From Protula sp. h YS-2021 (lineage: Eukaryota; Annelida; Polychaeta; Sabellida; Serpulidae), in NCBI GenBank assembly GCA_949752745.1, contig OX457026.1, positions 47,749,256 through 47,813,255 of the forward strand: a stretch of 64,000 nt of DNA, read 5' to 3'. Position numbers and translations under genes: made by a program. This document shows, in pieces, positions 11,055 through 23,457 of this stretch. The notes under the pieces were generated by a model that was not told where the DNA came from, made no database searches, and was given only the letters and a program-made list of their open reading frames with translations. The stretch's first letter is position 1, and each line of letters starts with the position of its first letter.

Positions 11055-11300
11055 TCTGCTCAGGACCTCAGTACCACTAGTGGTGCTGAGGTCCCGAAGT
11101 GGCACTGAGGACCCGACAAATTTTTCATATGAACTTCCCGCCCCCGCCCCGCCTCCACCTTTAATTGTGTCTTAAAATCACTGCTTCTTCCGCCCCCTCC
11201 CTGCCACCCCGTTAGGCGATGCCGTCAGGGGTGGCATGGGATCTTTTATCTTCTTGTATTCCCACCGTCCCGCCCCCACCACCCAATATATGGTTTTTTT

Positions 11301-11389
<89 letters not shown>

Positions 11390-11700
11390 GATTTATATAT
11401 AGCCCCTACCCCCCCCTCCCACCAAAGCAAAGACAAACTGCGTTTTTTTTCTTTTCCATCGGCTTTGTAGTTAAAGCCTTGATCAAAGCAGCAATATAGA
11501 AGCATTGTTTTGGTTTTGAACGTTTCTTTTAGCTTAAAACTGCCTAATGTAGCATTTTGAAGTGAAAAATAGTTTGGATCCTCAGTGCCACTAGCGGGTC
11601 CTCGGTGCAATCGGGTCCTTAGTGCCACTTCGATCTGGATCTCATTACCACTGGTGGTACTGAGGTTCCGAGCAGGCGTTGACTCCGCCTCAAATATTAG
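11055..11700. mobile_element. Foldback-like element with hairpin ends
   Basis: Ends are inverted: about 11,055-11,115 reads as the complement of 11,590-11,695 (GAGCAGRCG, GGACCTCAGTACCACTRGTGG, GGGTCCTCAGTGCCACT). Each end contains a palindrome. The interior holds a (TA)n tract (11,303-11,384) and one unit of the 155 bp repeat (11,512-11,580). It is the same family as the array at 575-2,111. No coding capacity. Confidence 0.6.
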
Positions 11701-11714
11701 GTACAATTCTGCCG

Positions 11715-11965
11715 GCCTTGATGTGCTGTTTCCGTGGATGGGGTATTATTCCTACGCAACTGTCTGTAGATTTGGCCCATATTCTCGATCAGATGTGTTG
11801 TTTCTATGGATGGGGTATTCCTATGTATCTGTCTCTAGATTTGACCCGTATTCTTGATCATATTCTTGATCAGATGTGTTGTTTATATGGGTGAGGTATT
11901 CCTATGTATCTTTCTTTAGATTTGGCACATACTGATTCTACATGTGCTATTTCTATGGCTTACAG
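11715..11965. repeat. Tandem repeat, three units of about 75-85 bp
   Basis: Units carry GTGCTGTTTCYRTGGATGGG, GTATTCCTAYG and CTGTCTGTAGATTTGGCCC, repeated near 11,718, 11,795 and 11,875 with internal indels. Non-coding. Confidence 0.75.
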
Positions 11966-12995
11966 CTATAGGATGGACCCATTCTACACCCATCAACCAT
12001 TAAAACAGCCCATCTTGTTCACAACACCAGGCAATTTGTTCCCATTTTTAAGGGGAGAAGAAAATATGTGCTATTTCTATAGCCAAATATGGGCTGAAAC
12101 TATAGAAGCGCAAAACAACGAAGATGGGGTAAATCAATACCTCGCTGTTATTGGATGGGCCCATCCTACGGATGGGCTGTTTCAATACAACACCAGGAAT
12201 CAAGGTGTTGATCACGAGTAAGCACACTCGTTTTTTGCTCTCGTAAGCGCTACTTGGAGATACCAGGAGCTGTGTCAGTCATCAATGAATTAACAATCTC
12301 GATGCACAATAGCATATATACTAAAAGGTCAGAGAATTGCAATGAAAGAATGATAGTTGAAGTTCCAGCCTTGCGTCAACCTGTGGCTCAGACCGTGAGC
12401 ATTGGGTGGATCTATCCATAGATGCCCAAGTGGCTAATGGGTATAGCCATGTGGGAAGATCCATTATTTGAAGTAGATCTGCTCATTTGCTTACTTGGCT
12501 CCCCCCCCCCCCCCGCTACCTTTTAAGAAGAGGAATGGACCAGAGTCTAGCTGTTCAAGTACTCAAGAACCTCCCATATATGGAATGCCCAAACGATGTC
12601 TAGATATCACACAACATCTAGAAATAAACAGTTTGTGCACTAATTATTGCCAGAGACCAACTAAAATTCATTGATTGATAAAGCGAAATTAACAAATAAA
12701 TCACATATTCCTTCATAAGCCATTACGCCACGACAATAGATGAGAAGTCGGGAAACTGCCTCTAAGCCGACCGACGGCTTGAACTTGCGGTCCCATCTGG
12801 GCAAGTAACAGTCCTAATGTTCTTGAACGTTAACTGCCTTGGGGCTGCTTTTCTCCGCTAGTTGTGGTTGTGGACAGGTTCAATGGAAGCTTTAGAAACA
12901 GGAATATTCTTCCTTATCTGAAAGCACAGATATTTGTTACTCTTCAAGTTTATTGGGTGCGCATCTGATTAATCTACTGCCCTATTGTAATAGTT
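11966..12995. other. No gene recognised
   Basis: Contains GATGGGCCCATCCTACGG palindromic pieces (12,155-12,180), a poly-C run at about 12,502 and otherwise unrecognised sequence. Its right part may belong to the DIRS-like fossil, but no motif is clear. Confidence 0.35.
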
Positions 12996-12998
12996 TTT

Positions 12999-13120
12999 GG
13001 TTACTTGGGCAGTATCCATCTGAAAAATGATCGCACTGAGAAACTGGTTAGCTCTGAGAAGTCTATGACCATTCTCAAGCCCCCGGATCTCTTGGATCAG
13101 AAATCCCCCACTGAAAAGCC
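12999..13120 (-). pseudogene. Reverse-transcriptase fragment, DIRS-like
   Basis: The minus strand reads FLIQEIRG, then LLRANQFLS and IIFQMDTAQV. This resembles the early RT segment of DIRS/Ngaro-type and related retroelements, where a K-x-G-G/R turn is followed by LNxF and FxMxT. It is short and diverged. The strand agrees with the gag-like frame upstream at 13,655-14,077, and both lie inside the inverted repeats. The family call is tentative. Confidence 0.35.
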
Positions 13121-13654
13121 CTTTCCGGAGTCTGAAATTCCTGTATAGCTCTGTTGGCTAGCAACCCTCGCATCATATTTTGCCGAGCATCATTTAAGAG
13201 CTATGAGATGGAGAGGTTTAATAAAGCACGTGCACCTTTCGTCGCTTTCAAGCGGAAGGGGATTGTCCTGCCGAAACCATTTGACTATCCGCCATGACGT
13301 CCCCAATTCTGTTCATACTTTGGAAAAACAGCCTAGCCTTCCTCCTACGGGCCAAGAGTCTACAGTCCAGTAGCTCCTTTATTTCTTATGATAACAGAAC
13401 GACATTACCTGGGAATGAGTTCATCTCTACGCGGCGACATGGCTCGTTGATACCTGTATTGCTGCTAGGTATATCGACTGACTATATTGACTCTCATTAT
13501 GCCGTCTCTGTTTCTTGGCTGAAAAGGAGTCCTCTCTCCTCTGCGTTGCCCGTTGATGCGACCCCTACTGAAAGCAGCCCTCTCGGGGCGTTTAGGCGTC
13601 TAACGCTAAGTTCTGTCACAGAGCACTGTTTTCCAGGTTAACTGTCTCGATGTC

Positions 13655-14077
13655 TTAAGGAGGGAATAATTTCAGCTGGCTCAAGATGCTCTCGATGTGT
13701 CTCAATGCTCGTTTGACCGAGGACCAGTAATGCAGCAAGAGCGGTTCTCTTCGCAACTGTACCATTGATTTGCAGCTATCTTTGTCGTATCGCGAGTGGA
13801 CATTGTAACCTTTCGCTAGTGCTTTCTTCAATGCCTTTAGCGGATGGTCCTGCATTGAAGTAATGTTCAGCGTTTGACGAGCTAGCCCCTCCAGCATTTT
13901 CGCTTCCTTTTCCATAAGGAGGATGTATGGTTTTATTCTGAGCATCCACACTGTTCTCTTAGCAGATTGCCCTAGCGGTTCGATGGGAATGACGTTGTCA
14001 GCGGATCTAGGCGTTGCCGGTCTGACCCCTAATTGATGGGATGGGTAGGGTCGCGCGATGACTTTGCCCTCACCCAC
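13655..14077 (-). pseudogene. Possible gag-like retroelement frame
   Basis: A 140-codon frame contains a helical, basic stretch (KALKKALAKGYNVHSRYDKD, then HYWSSVKRALRHIESIL). It lies upstream, on the same strand, of the RT-like fragment, where gag would be in a DIRS-like element. A further basic frame follows upstream at 14,504-14,707 (RIKKQRRKELREESRKQK) preceded by a CIEC motif. No family can be named with certainty. Confidence 0.3.
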
Positions 14078-15261
14078 GAGCGGGACTTTACCCTTGATGA
14101 GAGCATGTGGAGAAATCAGCTGAATTTACATCTGTTCTTGTGTAATTCTCATCGCCCCCGTCTCTTTTGCCAGCGCTAGTCATATGGAGTCCCTGGCTCG
14201 ACTTTGCAATGGCTCTAACTGGGGCGGCACTTGTGCCTGTAAACGTTGCGACAGGGTGATGCATAGCTCTCCGTCTTGGATAATCATAACAGGCGAGTTG
14301 ATCTTATTGCCACTTCTCACTATTACAGTTTCACCTTTAGATGTGGTACTCTCATGGAAGGGGGGAGGTGAAAGGAAGGCTATGGGGAGGGCTTGGCATC
14401 GCTCAGCGCCTCTCTGTCGTCCAGTTCTAGGTCAACCACTGTCTTTAAAGTCCAGCTTGCCAATTTTGCGACTTTTGCCCAGAGGAGGCACTCCTGAGTA
14501 TCCTCAGATGCTACAGTTGGCTAAGATTCTGCGATAGTCGTAGCCTAAGACAGAAAGAGCCTTCTGTTTTCTGCTTTCCTCACGGAGTTCTTTGCGCCTC
14601 TGCTTCTTAATACGGTTTGACTCTATCGCCTTCCAATTCGTATGAGATACGTGTTCGCACTCAATGCATGTGTTTTGTTCCTCACTACTCCTTCCATTAG
14701 TCGGCACTTGTCCTAGAGGGAGTGGGGGTTACATATGGCCACAGGCTGACTTGCCCACTGAGCCTTCTGTCTGTGCCATTCCTGCCATAGAAACCTAAAG
14801 TACGCAATCCTGCGACAAATCCCTTCTTGTTTGCCCCTACTCTGCCCTCTCTCCTATCCGCAACTAACCAGGAGGGAATGAGGGAGGGATTACAGGCAAG
14901 GGGGATAACCCTCGTGGGAAGCGCCGCGTTGGTAGAGCCACGCAAGTAGAGCCACAAGTGAATTCCCACTTTCGCTTACACTTCTACCGAAGTGGGCAGT
15001 GCCATTAGGCTCTTTCCTTCTAAATCGGTGCCTCTATCCAAATAGGTAGCGCCACTTGGTTAAACTACATGCCCGCAGGGGAGGGGAGCGGCATTAACTA
15101 CGTGCATCCAGCTAAAACGTATAAGCCAAATAGACGCTCTGCTCATAACAGCCTTGGAAACCAATAGCGCTGAAGCGGTATAGAGTCAGACAAAGAGAGA
15201 GAACTTATCAGCGCTACCGCCTGTCTCAGCGCCTCCACCCAACACCAATACCCCCAACGGA
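14078..15261. other. Probable continuation of the retroelement fossil
   Basis: GC-richer than its flanks and with broken minus-strand frames (14,504-14,707; 14,697-14,969). No domain is recognised. It ends at the right arm of the inverted repeat. Confidence 0.3.
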
Positions 15262-15657
15262 CTGTTAACACCATGTGCTATTTATCTTGGCATTCAATAC
15301 ACTGGTAAACTTCCGTCGTAGCATTAAACTCGTTACAAGCAAGTGTATATCTATCCAAAATCCAAACAAGCACATCTCATCCTGGAAACTTGGTGAAAAA
15401 AATCTTCAAAGATTCTTTAAAAAAACATCTTCACAGTTCCGTGAATAAAAAAGGAATGCGAATAATTTCATGTCCCACAGTCTTACACACTCGAATTTCC
15501 GATTGTATCTAACAAGGCAGTTTTGGGAATGTATATTTACAATGCAAACCTCCAAGCGTAGAACAGTTCACTTCATTATTTATGCGAACTTTATCGATAA
15601 TAAAGACAAATCCCGTCTAAAAGTTGTGGATGTTAACTAAAACGAAACTTTAATTTT
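15262..15657 (-). repeat. Inverted repeat, right arm
   Basis: Reverse complement of 10,441-10,790 with about 65-75 percent apparent similarity by eye. Anchors are CCTGGAAACTTGGTG and ACTCGTTACAAGCAAG. Confidence 0.6.
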
Positions 15658-16680
15658 CTAGAACGGCTTCGAGCTGGCAAAAAGACTCCTAGAAAGTTTT
15701 TAAAATATGCAAAAAAATCTATTTTGTCGGTAAAGGAAAAGCAAAATCAGGCTGAAAAGTTTTTGAAATTCTATTTGAAGGGAGAAAAAAGGAACGGGTC
15801 GAACATAGTATCTGTAATGATTTTACTTAGTCGGACTACTTTTCGCCAGAACCAAATGAAACCAATTGGTTTCTATTATTAAGGAACCGCACAAATCGGA
15901 CCACCCCGCAAATCGAACCAAAGGACCACTTTTGTGAGTCCCAAACGCAGACAGAATCCTGGAACTCGGACCAGCATATGCACATGACATGTACTCAGTA
16001 AGTAAACATCAATTGAGGTTATCGGTGTTCGGAATTATAATGTTTAATCATCACAGATTCATTGACTGCTTTGATTGGGGAGGGGTTTATGCCTTCTGGA
16101 GTGCACAAAGAACTTATTTGATTAAAAGAAACTCCGTCAATGTGATTATAAAACGGGGTTCTTGTGTGTGATGTCATCTTCACTGCTGATCATATAGTTT
16201 TAACCAATTTCAAACCAAACGGAGATTTTTAAAATAAAAGTTTTTTTTTAATTAATTAATCCTAAAAGCTCAACTGATTTGTATACTCAGGTTCCGATTT
16301 GTTGTGAAAAATCTTAAATAAAGCGTAGTGTCAGTAGACTATTCCGTTAGTCTTCAGAGTTTGTCGATTTAGTTGGAAATATGCATAAACACTCATTTAT
16401 TCTGAGTCAGATTTTTTAGTCTCCAGATTATGCAGATTTGGCTGTAAAGTTGATGTAAGAAATTGATTAATTAAGAATAAAGCTGATGATTTTAGAGCAG
16501 AAAGAGACGTCATTATTTCATGCCATATAGGTACACTATTAACATAACAAAAATGCACTCTTACACATCAAATTTGCTCGAACCCCAGAAATCGGACCAT
16601 ACCGGAAATCGGATCACTTTGGCTAGTCCCGCAGGAGGTCCAATTTCCTGGGGTTCTGGTGTAAAAAGAAAAACCTTGAA
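15658..16680. other. No gene recognised upstream of capsid fossil
   Basis: AT-rich. If the capsid fossil downstream kept Polinton gene order, minor capsid genes should precede it here, but no such motif was found. The short open frame at 15,989-16,171 shows no domain. Confidence 0.35.
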
Positions 16681-16682
16681 AG

Positions 16683-17670
16683 GAACAGTCTGCAGTGGAA
16701 GAAGCCAGCTGGATTAACTTTAGTCCAGTTGGTGAAATAAGTTCAACAACTGAATTTCAAATACCAGGAACCAGGATTTTGGGTGGCATAACATCTATAG
16801 AATCTAGAGATGACGTAGCGCTTGTAAACTTGTCCCTGCATTCATAAATCAGACAAGTGGACGTGTCGCTTCATCAACAAATTGTATCCAGTACGATTGG
16901 TCTGAGCTATCGATATAAAAGTTACTTAGACGTACTTTTAAAATAAGGGTATTGTGTGAAAGAGAGTCAGCTCCAAGAACAACCAATTCAGGATATAACG
17001 AAGATAAAACGAAGAACACTAACAAGATATCGGGACGCAGATTTTGAATCTGTTCTTCACATGGATGTATTTCAACAACCGCCATTTTATCGCCATTTTA
17101 TCGGGTGGCCAGATTGGCATAAAGCCTTTTCAGAGTGAGGATACTTTCAGAATGTCTGCAACCAGCAGAACCGCATACCAAGTCGAAATTAAAGAAGATG
17201 TACTTAAAGTGTGCCATTTGAAGTCAAACCCCAGTGTTGTGTTGTCTCATATTAAAAGGCTTCCAAAATCACGTGCAATATACCAGTTGTGGATATCTGA
17301 CATTAAACCATACACGATCAGTGCGGGTACCTTTAAATGTAGTATAGATGACATGTGGCACTCTTACGTACAAGCAAGATCGTTGCTGCATTTGTTTCAA
17401 GTGCAGCTTATTCTGGGGATTATAAGAAGAACCCTTTCAGTTTTTACCATTTCAATTTAAATCACAGCGACCAGAGTATGGATGAAAATCCCTTCGGACT
17501 CAAGCTTGCACACCCCATTTTGAATCTAACCCAGACGAAGCTGGAAGCTACCTTCCAAGTACGTAAATATTTAAATTTATTCAATGACTATCCACAAGAA
17601 AATGTTAATTTCATACAATGTAGTGAGTTTCCAGAAGGGTTCACTATATATATATGTTTGATCTGAAACC
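16683..17670 (+). pseudogene. Fossil Polinton major capsid protein (double jelly-roll type)
   Basis: Broken frames in the right order recall the Polinton/adintovirus hexon-like capsid family. They are: an N-terminal piece near 16,695-16,780 (WINFSPVGEISS, EFQIPG); a piece near 16,820-16,930 (QVDVSL, YKSYLDVLL, ESQLQEQ); a piece near 17,125-17,340 (IGIKPF, YQVEIKEDVLKVC, SVVLSHIKRL); and a piece near 17,385-17,665 (YSGDYKKNPFSFYHFNLNH, EFPEGFTIY). Several stops and at least three frame changes separate them. The order and spacing fit one gene of roughly 330 codons. It is the next gene's upstream neighbour, as in the element at 29.5-30.5 kb, but diverged from that copy, so it belongs to a different Polinton lineage. 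Confidence 0.7.
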
Positions 17671-17841
17671 TGGAAGATGTGAAAACTTGTTCGGTGTACT
17701 CGGAAGAAGACATGCAGGCCGAACTGCACGTTTTGAATCAGGCTTACCAGAAAGTGTTAAAAGTGTCACCGCGATTTTTCCTCATCAATTTCAAACCGAC
17801 AGAGCAAGAAACGTCATATTATTTTTCAGAAATTCAGAGAT

Positions 17842-17979
17842 ATGTGCAACCGGGACAACATAAGATCATATAGAAGTGTTCCTGCTGTGTATCAACTCCC
17901 ACTACAAGTTGATAAACCATCTCTCTATATAGTGAACCCACACCATATCGCCTCACCAGGAAACCATTGGATTGCGTAA
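17842..17979 (+). pseudogene. Fossil adenain-like protease, N-terminal part
   Basis: A 45-codon frame from ATG 17,842 reads YQLPLQVDKPSLYIVN and ends GNHWIA before a stop. This fits the start of Polinton/adenovirus-type cysteine proteases, with the catalytic His in the G-x-H-W context. It follows the capsid fossil directly, the usual gene order. The C-terminal half with the catalytic Cys is missing; the 18.0 kb repeat begins within 20 bp, so the gene was probably cut by that sequence. Confidence 0.6.
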
Positions 17980-17994
17980 TACAGGGATACAATA

Positions 17995-18243
17995 CGTGGG
18001 TTATGGTTGTTTATGGAAGTCAAACCAACGTCTGCCGAACAATGCTGAATAGACGTTTTATGTTGCTGGTTAAGTTCCTCCTAAGTGTCCCAAGAGTAGG
18101 CATAAGGCGACATTTCTGGACGCTGTTGGTTTTAACATATGGACGACATTTCTGGACGTTGTTGGCATAAATGTATGGACAAAAATTCTGGACAGATTTG
18201 GTATAAACGTATTAACGACATTTCTGGACGCTGTTTGGGTTTC
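17995..18243 (+). repeat. Inverted repeat with four 35 bp subunits, left arm
   Basis: Reads GGTTGTTTATGGAAGTCAAA, then CAAGAGTAGG, then GACATTTCTGGACGCTGTTGG repeated four times with spacer TATAAATGTATG. The opposite arm is split by the Polinton insertion: 23,385-23,463 plus 37,248-37,425, both in reverse orientation. Before insertion the two arms flanked about 5.2 kb. Confidence 0.8.
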
Positions 18244-18249
18244 TTCTTC

Positions 18250-19990
18250 AGTCTGCTTGCATTAAGTTCGCTAATCCACTTGTCATCATGAAGCCTCACG
18301 TCCTCACTAATGTCACGTTTCCACGCGGACCTGCTGTCTGCAGGGCCTCCCAGATCTTCTATGGGATCCCAAATGCTTTCATGTCACTTTTGCAGGCGTC
18401 TTTAAATCTGAGTTTTTGGATGTCCTTTGGCCTTTTGACATCAACTATTGCACCATAAAGTAGATCCTTAGGGATACGACCGTCATCCATACGGCGATCA
18501 TGGCCAAGCCATCGTAGTCGTCTCTGTTTCAGTAATGCCGACACACTTGGGAGTTCGACCTTCTGTAGTATGACCGCGTTTGGTACACGGTGCTGCCATT
18601 TTATGTGGAGTAAACGACATAGGCATCTCATGTGAAAACTATTTAGTTTTCTTTTTTGATAGCGGTAGGTAGTCCATGATTCGCTGCCATAGATCAAAGT
18701 ACTAAGAACGCATCCTCTGTTGATTTACATCTTCGTTCTAGTTTTGGGTTGTTCCAGGCGCAATGCGTAAGACGACCAAAGGTGGTTGCGGCATTGCCTA
18801 TGCGTATGTTTATCCCGTCGTCCATCGAAAGCCTCACGTCCTCACTAATGTCACGTTTCCACGAGGACCTGGTGTCTGCAGGGTCTCCCAGCCCTTCCAT
18901 GGGATCCCAAATGCCTTCATGTCACTTTTGCAGGCGTCGTTAAATCTGCAGTTGCCGTAGGCAGAATATCTTGTCAACTGTGTACCTCTTTCCTCTAAAG
19001 CCACACTGAGATTCGGGATACACTTTTTCTCCAAGCTTTTGTTTTCTCTTCAGAATAACGCGCTCAAACAATTTTCCGGTAATGCTCTGTGCGATACATC
19101 GATAGTTATTCCTTTCTTTTTGTACAAAGTTGTAATAGTTGCATCCTTCATATTCCAACAGCGTAAAAGTAATGCGCGTCGCTTGGGAAGGTGGGACTGC
19201 TTACCACATTTGAGGATTTCCGCTACAATACCATCCTTTCCTGGGGCCTTTCCACTAGACAATGCTTCGAGGTCGTTGCGATAACGATTTGACGGCCTCG
19301 TCACTGACTTCTGACACTCTTGAGTACAACTCGCAGTGGTGTTTGACTGGTTTTAAGAGGGACATTCTTTTTGACTGGAGGTCCCAGTGCTTGTTTTATA
19401 CCGTCATACATCGCGCGTATGTTGCCCATGTCTGCTGCCTCTTGAATATTATTACACAGATTGAGCTAGTTGAGATTCGCAAAGTGCCTGGCTTTCCGTT
19501 GAACATCGCTTTTGGCACGTTTTAGGCTATCAAACGTTTCCGGTGATGGGTTTTATTATGTGCAAGGTATCCTGTGTTCTTTGCTTCTACAGCTGATGTA
19601 ATTTAGTTAGCGTACGCAGCAAACCAATCCTTACTTCGGTTGATATTCTGATTTTAGGGTCGACCTTGCGTCGCCAATGCTGCAATCCCCACTTTGGAGA
19701 GACTCCACCTTTAGAGAAGTTCCTCGTTAAATTGGCGGCATTTATTTTCATCCTTTGAGTTAAGGATGTTGATTGGTGTTTGGCGAAGTGTATTTTCTTG
19801 CCGGTGACCTTGACCGTACCTAAGACCGGAGAATGCTCAGTGTCACAGTCAACACTGTGGTAGGTGCGAGTATGTGTCATCGTATGTAAGTCGCGTCGCC
19901 TGGTTACTAGATGGTCGAGTTTTTAAGTCATCTGCCAGTACATAGCTTCCCAATAAGCAAGATCTCTGCAGTACCTCAAAAGAGGAAGTC
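18250..19990 (-). pseudogene. Non-LTR retrotransposon (LINE), minus copy
   Basis: Minus-strand fragments in order are: an endonuclease/linker end (19,587-19,880); the RT start (19,050-19,304: SGKAPGKDGIVAEILKCG, MKDATITTLYKKKG); the next RT block (18,970-19,158: LFERVILKR, YPESQCGFRGKRYTVDKIF); then, after a deletion of the catalytic FADD part, the C-terminal domain (18,359-18,730: IYGSESWTTYRYQKRKLNSF, RLRWLGHDRRMDDGRIPKDL). A segment of about 120 bp near the 3' end is duplicated (18,290-18,410 and 18,830-18,950). Many stops. It is the mirror partner of the plus copy at 20.2-23.1 kb. Confidence 0.85.
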
Positions 19991-20200
19991 ATGCTCAGTT
20001 ATTTGCTGAAAAGATGGTTGGAATCGACCCCGCAGTTTTGAACTTATGTTCGTTTGAAATTTTGATGAGTGCCGCCATTATTGACGTCATCAAAAATGAT
20101 TAAAATCAATTTAGTAGTTATGAAGTGTATGACGTGGTGTAGTGTCTTTGATACAGGCTTATGTGTAGCGTCTAGTGCTGTAGTACAGTGCTTGTGGTAG
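19991..20200. other. Palindrome centre, left part
   Basis: Contains TGACGTCATC and a piece duplicated from 20,280-20,330 (CATAAGCAAGATCTCTGCAG also at 19,950-19,975). Otherwise unrecognised. Confidence 0.4.
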
Positions 20201-23115
20201 GTTTCTGCTTTCAGCCTTTCAGCTGCGGCCGCTGCCTAGCCATTAGGCGAACAGATGGTTGGGTGCGTAATTCCTTCCTGCCAGTTCATAGCTTTCCCAT
20301 AAGCAAGATCTCTGCAGTACGTCAAAGCGACCCACCACAGAAACTGCGGACCCAGGCTAAACTGCAGTGGATCTCGCAGCAGGATGGAGCCCAAGAGGTG
20401 CAGTGAGCACGGCCCACTGGGATGTGAAACTCGCCCTGGCACTCACCAGTCCATCCCCCCACCATGGGTGAATGGTTGGACAGAATGAGTCCTCAGCCTT
20501 GGATGACGACCATTCTAGGGGAGAAAAACTCTAACCAAACACTACTGACTTGTGGATCACATAGTGGATATGATTGACTGAGGGAGTCAACCCCGGCAGA
20601 AAACTGCAACCGAACCGGCTCCGCACGTATTAGCACCGGCTTTTTGTTCTTCTGATATAGTCAGCAAGGTCGAGAGAGAGACACAAATACTGGGCAAATT
20701 TGTTTCTTCCACCTGCCCAAGCCATCTGCAGAAGTTCTGTAAGGAGAGGTCATTCCAGCCTTGTTGCTCACCCCAGCAGGGAAACAACACGGGAGGCGTC
20801 AGTTACGGTTTATAAGTCCTTTTTCGATTGGCGTAGTATAAGGGCGCCACGGGTGGCCTCCGACGGTGGGAGAAGTCATCGCATTTCATTGTTCCGCTAC
20901 CGCCTGCCTAAAGCTGGGCAACCCCCAGCCAATACGGTACGGTTCAGCCACAGTTTTCCTGTTTCTCTGGGTGCGTGGAAGTTAAAGGATTCTTTTCCTT
21001 GACAAACAGATCGTAGCCTCTGTATCCAAAGTTAACAGACTTTTACGGATTGGTACTTAGAATGTTAGCAGCACGTGTCCCAGCATGAACCCTGAACTTG
21101 ACGCAACACAGAACATTCGCAAAACCTGCCAGATTGATCGTGAACTTTCTCGCCTGAATGTTGATATAGTCGCTCTTCAGGAAACCAGGCTACCTGACAA
21201 TAGGTCCTTTCGCGAAAACCACCACACGTTTTTCTGACATGGTAAGCGAGTCTAAGAAGCGCGCGAGCATGGCGTCGGTTTCGCTATTAGAAACGTCCTT
21301 CTGCAGTGTATGGAACCACCAAATGGAGTCGCTGAGCACATAGTGACTCTGCGTCTCTCAACTAATGTCGGTGCCGTAAACATCATTAGTGTACATGCAC
21401 CAACACTTTACTGAAACGACGACGACAAAGACCAGTTTTACGATAGTCTGAGCCAAGTAAGCTAAACTAAATTGGACAAAGATTACTTCATCTCTGCGCA
21501 CACTTTCATCAGCTTTGAATTCCTAGTACATATTTCGAATTCAAACAACGTCACAAGCTTTCATGGAGACATCCAAGGTCTGGCCATTGGCATCAACTCG
21601 ACCATCTAGTAACCAGGTGACGTGACTTACATACGATGACACATACTCGCATCTAGCACAGTGCTGACTGCGACATTAGTCTTAGGTACGGTCAAGATCA
21701 CCGCCAGGAAAATACACTGGTTTTGCTCGCATCAACATCCTTAACACAAAGGATGAAAATAAATGCCACCAGTTTAACGAGGAACTTCTTCTAAAGCTGG
21801 AATCCCTCCAAAGTGGGGAGTGCAGCATTGGCGACGCATGGTCGACGCTAAAATCAGCCATACATAAAACTGCTATAAATTGTTTTGGCAAGAGTTTCAA
21901 CCGAAGTAAGGATTGGTTTGCTGCCTACGCTAACGAAATTACATCAGCTAACCAAGGCCTTCGACACCGTGAGCAGATCAAGACTACACAAGATCTTGAC
22001 TAGAATAGGGTGCCCACCCAGACTTTTATGTCTAATTCGTGCTTTTTACGACGGCATGCGCAGCTCAGTCAACTTCGATGGTAATACCCACAACAGATTT
22101 TAAATCCTCAATAGAGTGACGCAGGGGTGCGTTATGGCCACAGTTCTGTCTTGCATATTCTTCTCCTTACTGCTCCACTTTGCGTTCCACTCTGTCGAGG
22201 AAGGTATCTATGTATACACGAGATCAGAAGGCAAATTGTATAGTGCTTGTAGACTTCGGGCGAAGGCTAAGCACAGACTCGTCATGATACAGGATCTCCT
22301 GTTTGCGGACGATGCAGCTCTAGTTGCACACAGCGAACAGAAACTGCAGCACCCGATGGACCGCCTCGCCATTGCTTGTGTAAAGTTCGGTCTAATAATC
22401 AGCGTGAAGGAAACGGTTATCATGGCACAAGGTGCCTGTTATTACCCTAAACAACGCTTCCCTAGAAGTTGTGCACTGTTTCTGCTACCTTGGGTCAACC
22501 GTCACAGACTCAGTTTCGATGGACGACGGGATAAACATACGCATAGGCAATGCCGCAATCACCTTTGGTCGTCTTACGCAGCGCGCCTGGAACAACCAAA
22601 AACTTACAACTAGAACGAAGATATACATCAACAGAGCATGCGTTCTTAGTACTTTGATCTATGGCAGCGAATCATGGACTACCTACCGCTATCAAGAAAG
22701 GAAACTAAATAGTTTTCACATGAGATGCCTATGTCGTATACTCCACATAACCTGGCAGGACCGTGTACCAACGCGGTCATACTACAGAAGGTCGAACTCC
22801 CAAGTGTGTCGGCATTGCTGAAACAGAGACGACTACGAGGGCTTGGCCATGTTCGCCATGATCCCTAAGGATCTACTTTATGGTGAAATAGTTGATGCTA
22901 AAAGGTCAAAAGGACATCCAAAAACTCAGATTTAAAGACGCCTGCAAAAGTGACATGAAAGCATTTGGGATCCCATAGAAGAGCTGGGAGGCCCTGCAGA
23001 CACCGGGTCCGCGTGGAAACGTGACATTAGTGAGGACGTGGGGCTTCATGATGACAAGTGGATTAGCGAACTTAATGCCCGCAGACTGAAGAAGAAATCC
23101 AAACAGACTTAAGCA
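20200..23115 (+). pseudogene. Non-LTR retrotransposon (LINE), plus copy with APE endonuclease and RT
   Basis: A leader (20,200-21,030) with a probable ORF1/5' UTR precedes an apurinic-type endonuclease remnant at 21,050-21,450 (LSRLNVDIVALQETRLPD, then IISVHAP). RT follows at 21,950-22,440 with TKAFDTVSRSRLHKIL, VTQGCVMATVLSCIFF and the catalytic LLFADDAALVAHS. The C-terminal domain is at 22,540-22,900 (LSTLIYGSESWTTYRYQERK). Stops and frameshifts lie in every part, so it is inactive. The same family as the minus copy; their 3' ends point outward from the shared axis. Confidence 0.85.
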
Positions 23116-23457
23116 GATAACCACCGCCTCTAGCCGACGGACGGATGCCATGTTGAATTGCTATGAAGTGACGCTAGTTCGAAAATTTGATCAATGACGT
23201 CATCAGTGCGTCATCAATAAAAATTTTAAGTGTTACTGAACACTTTGTTGAAAAAAATGGTAAAAATCATTCCAGTAGTTATGAAGTGATGCTCGTGTAA
23301 AATTTTCATAAATGACGTCACCAGAGACGTCATCAATGACGTCATGATGACGTCACTTCCAGTGAGTGATAATAAGATTTTTTATCATTTATACCAACAG
23401 CGTCCAGAAATGTCGTCAATGCATTTATACCAAATCTGTCCAGAAATGTCGTCTATA
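23116..23457. repeat. TGACGTCA-rich spacer and repeat arm
   Basis: 23,160-23,360 holds clustered TGACGTCA and GACGTCATC sites. 23,385-23,463 is part of the right arm of the inverted repeat (GTCCAGAAATGTCGTC with TTTATACCAAATC), cut by the Polinton. Confidence 0.7.
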
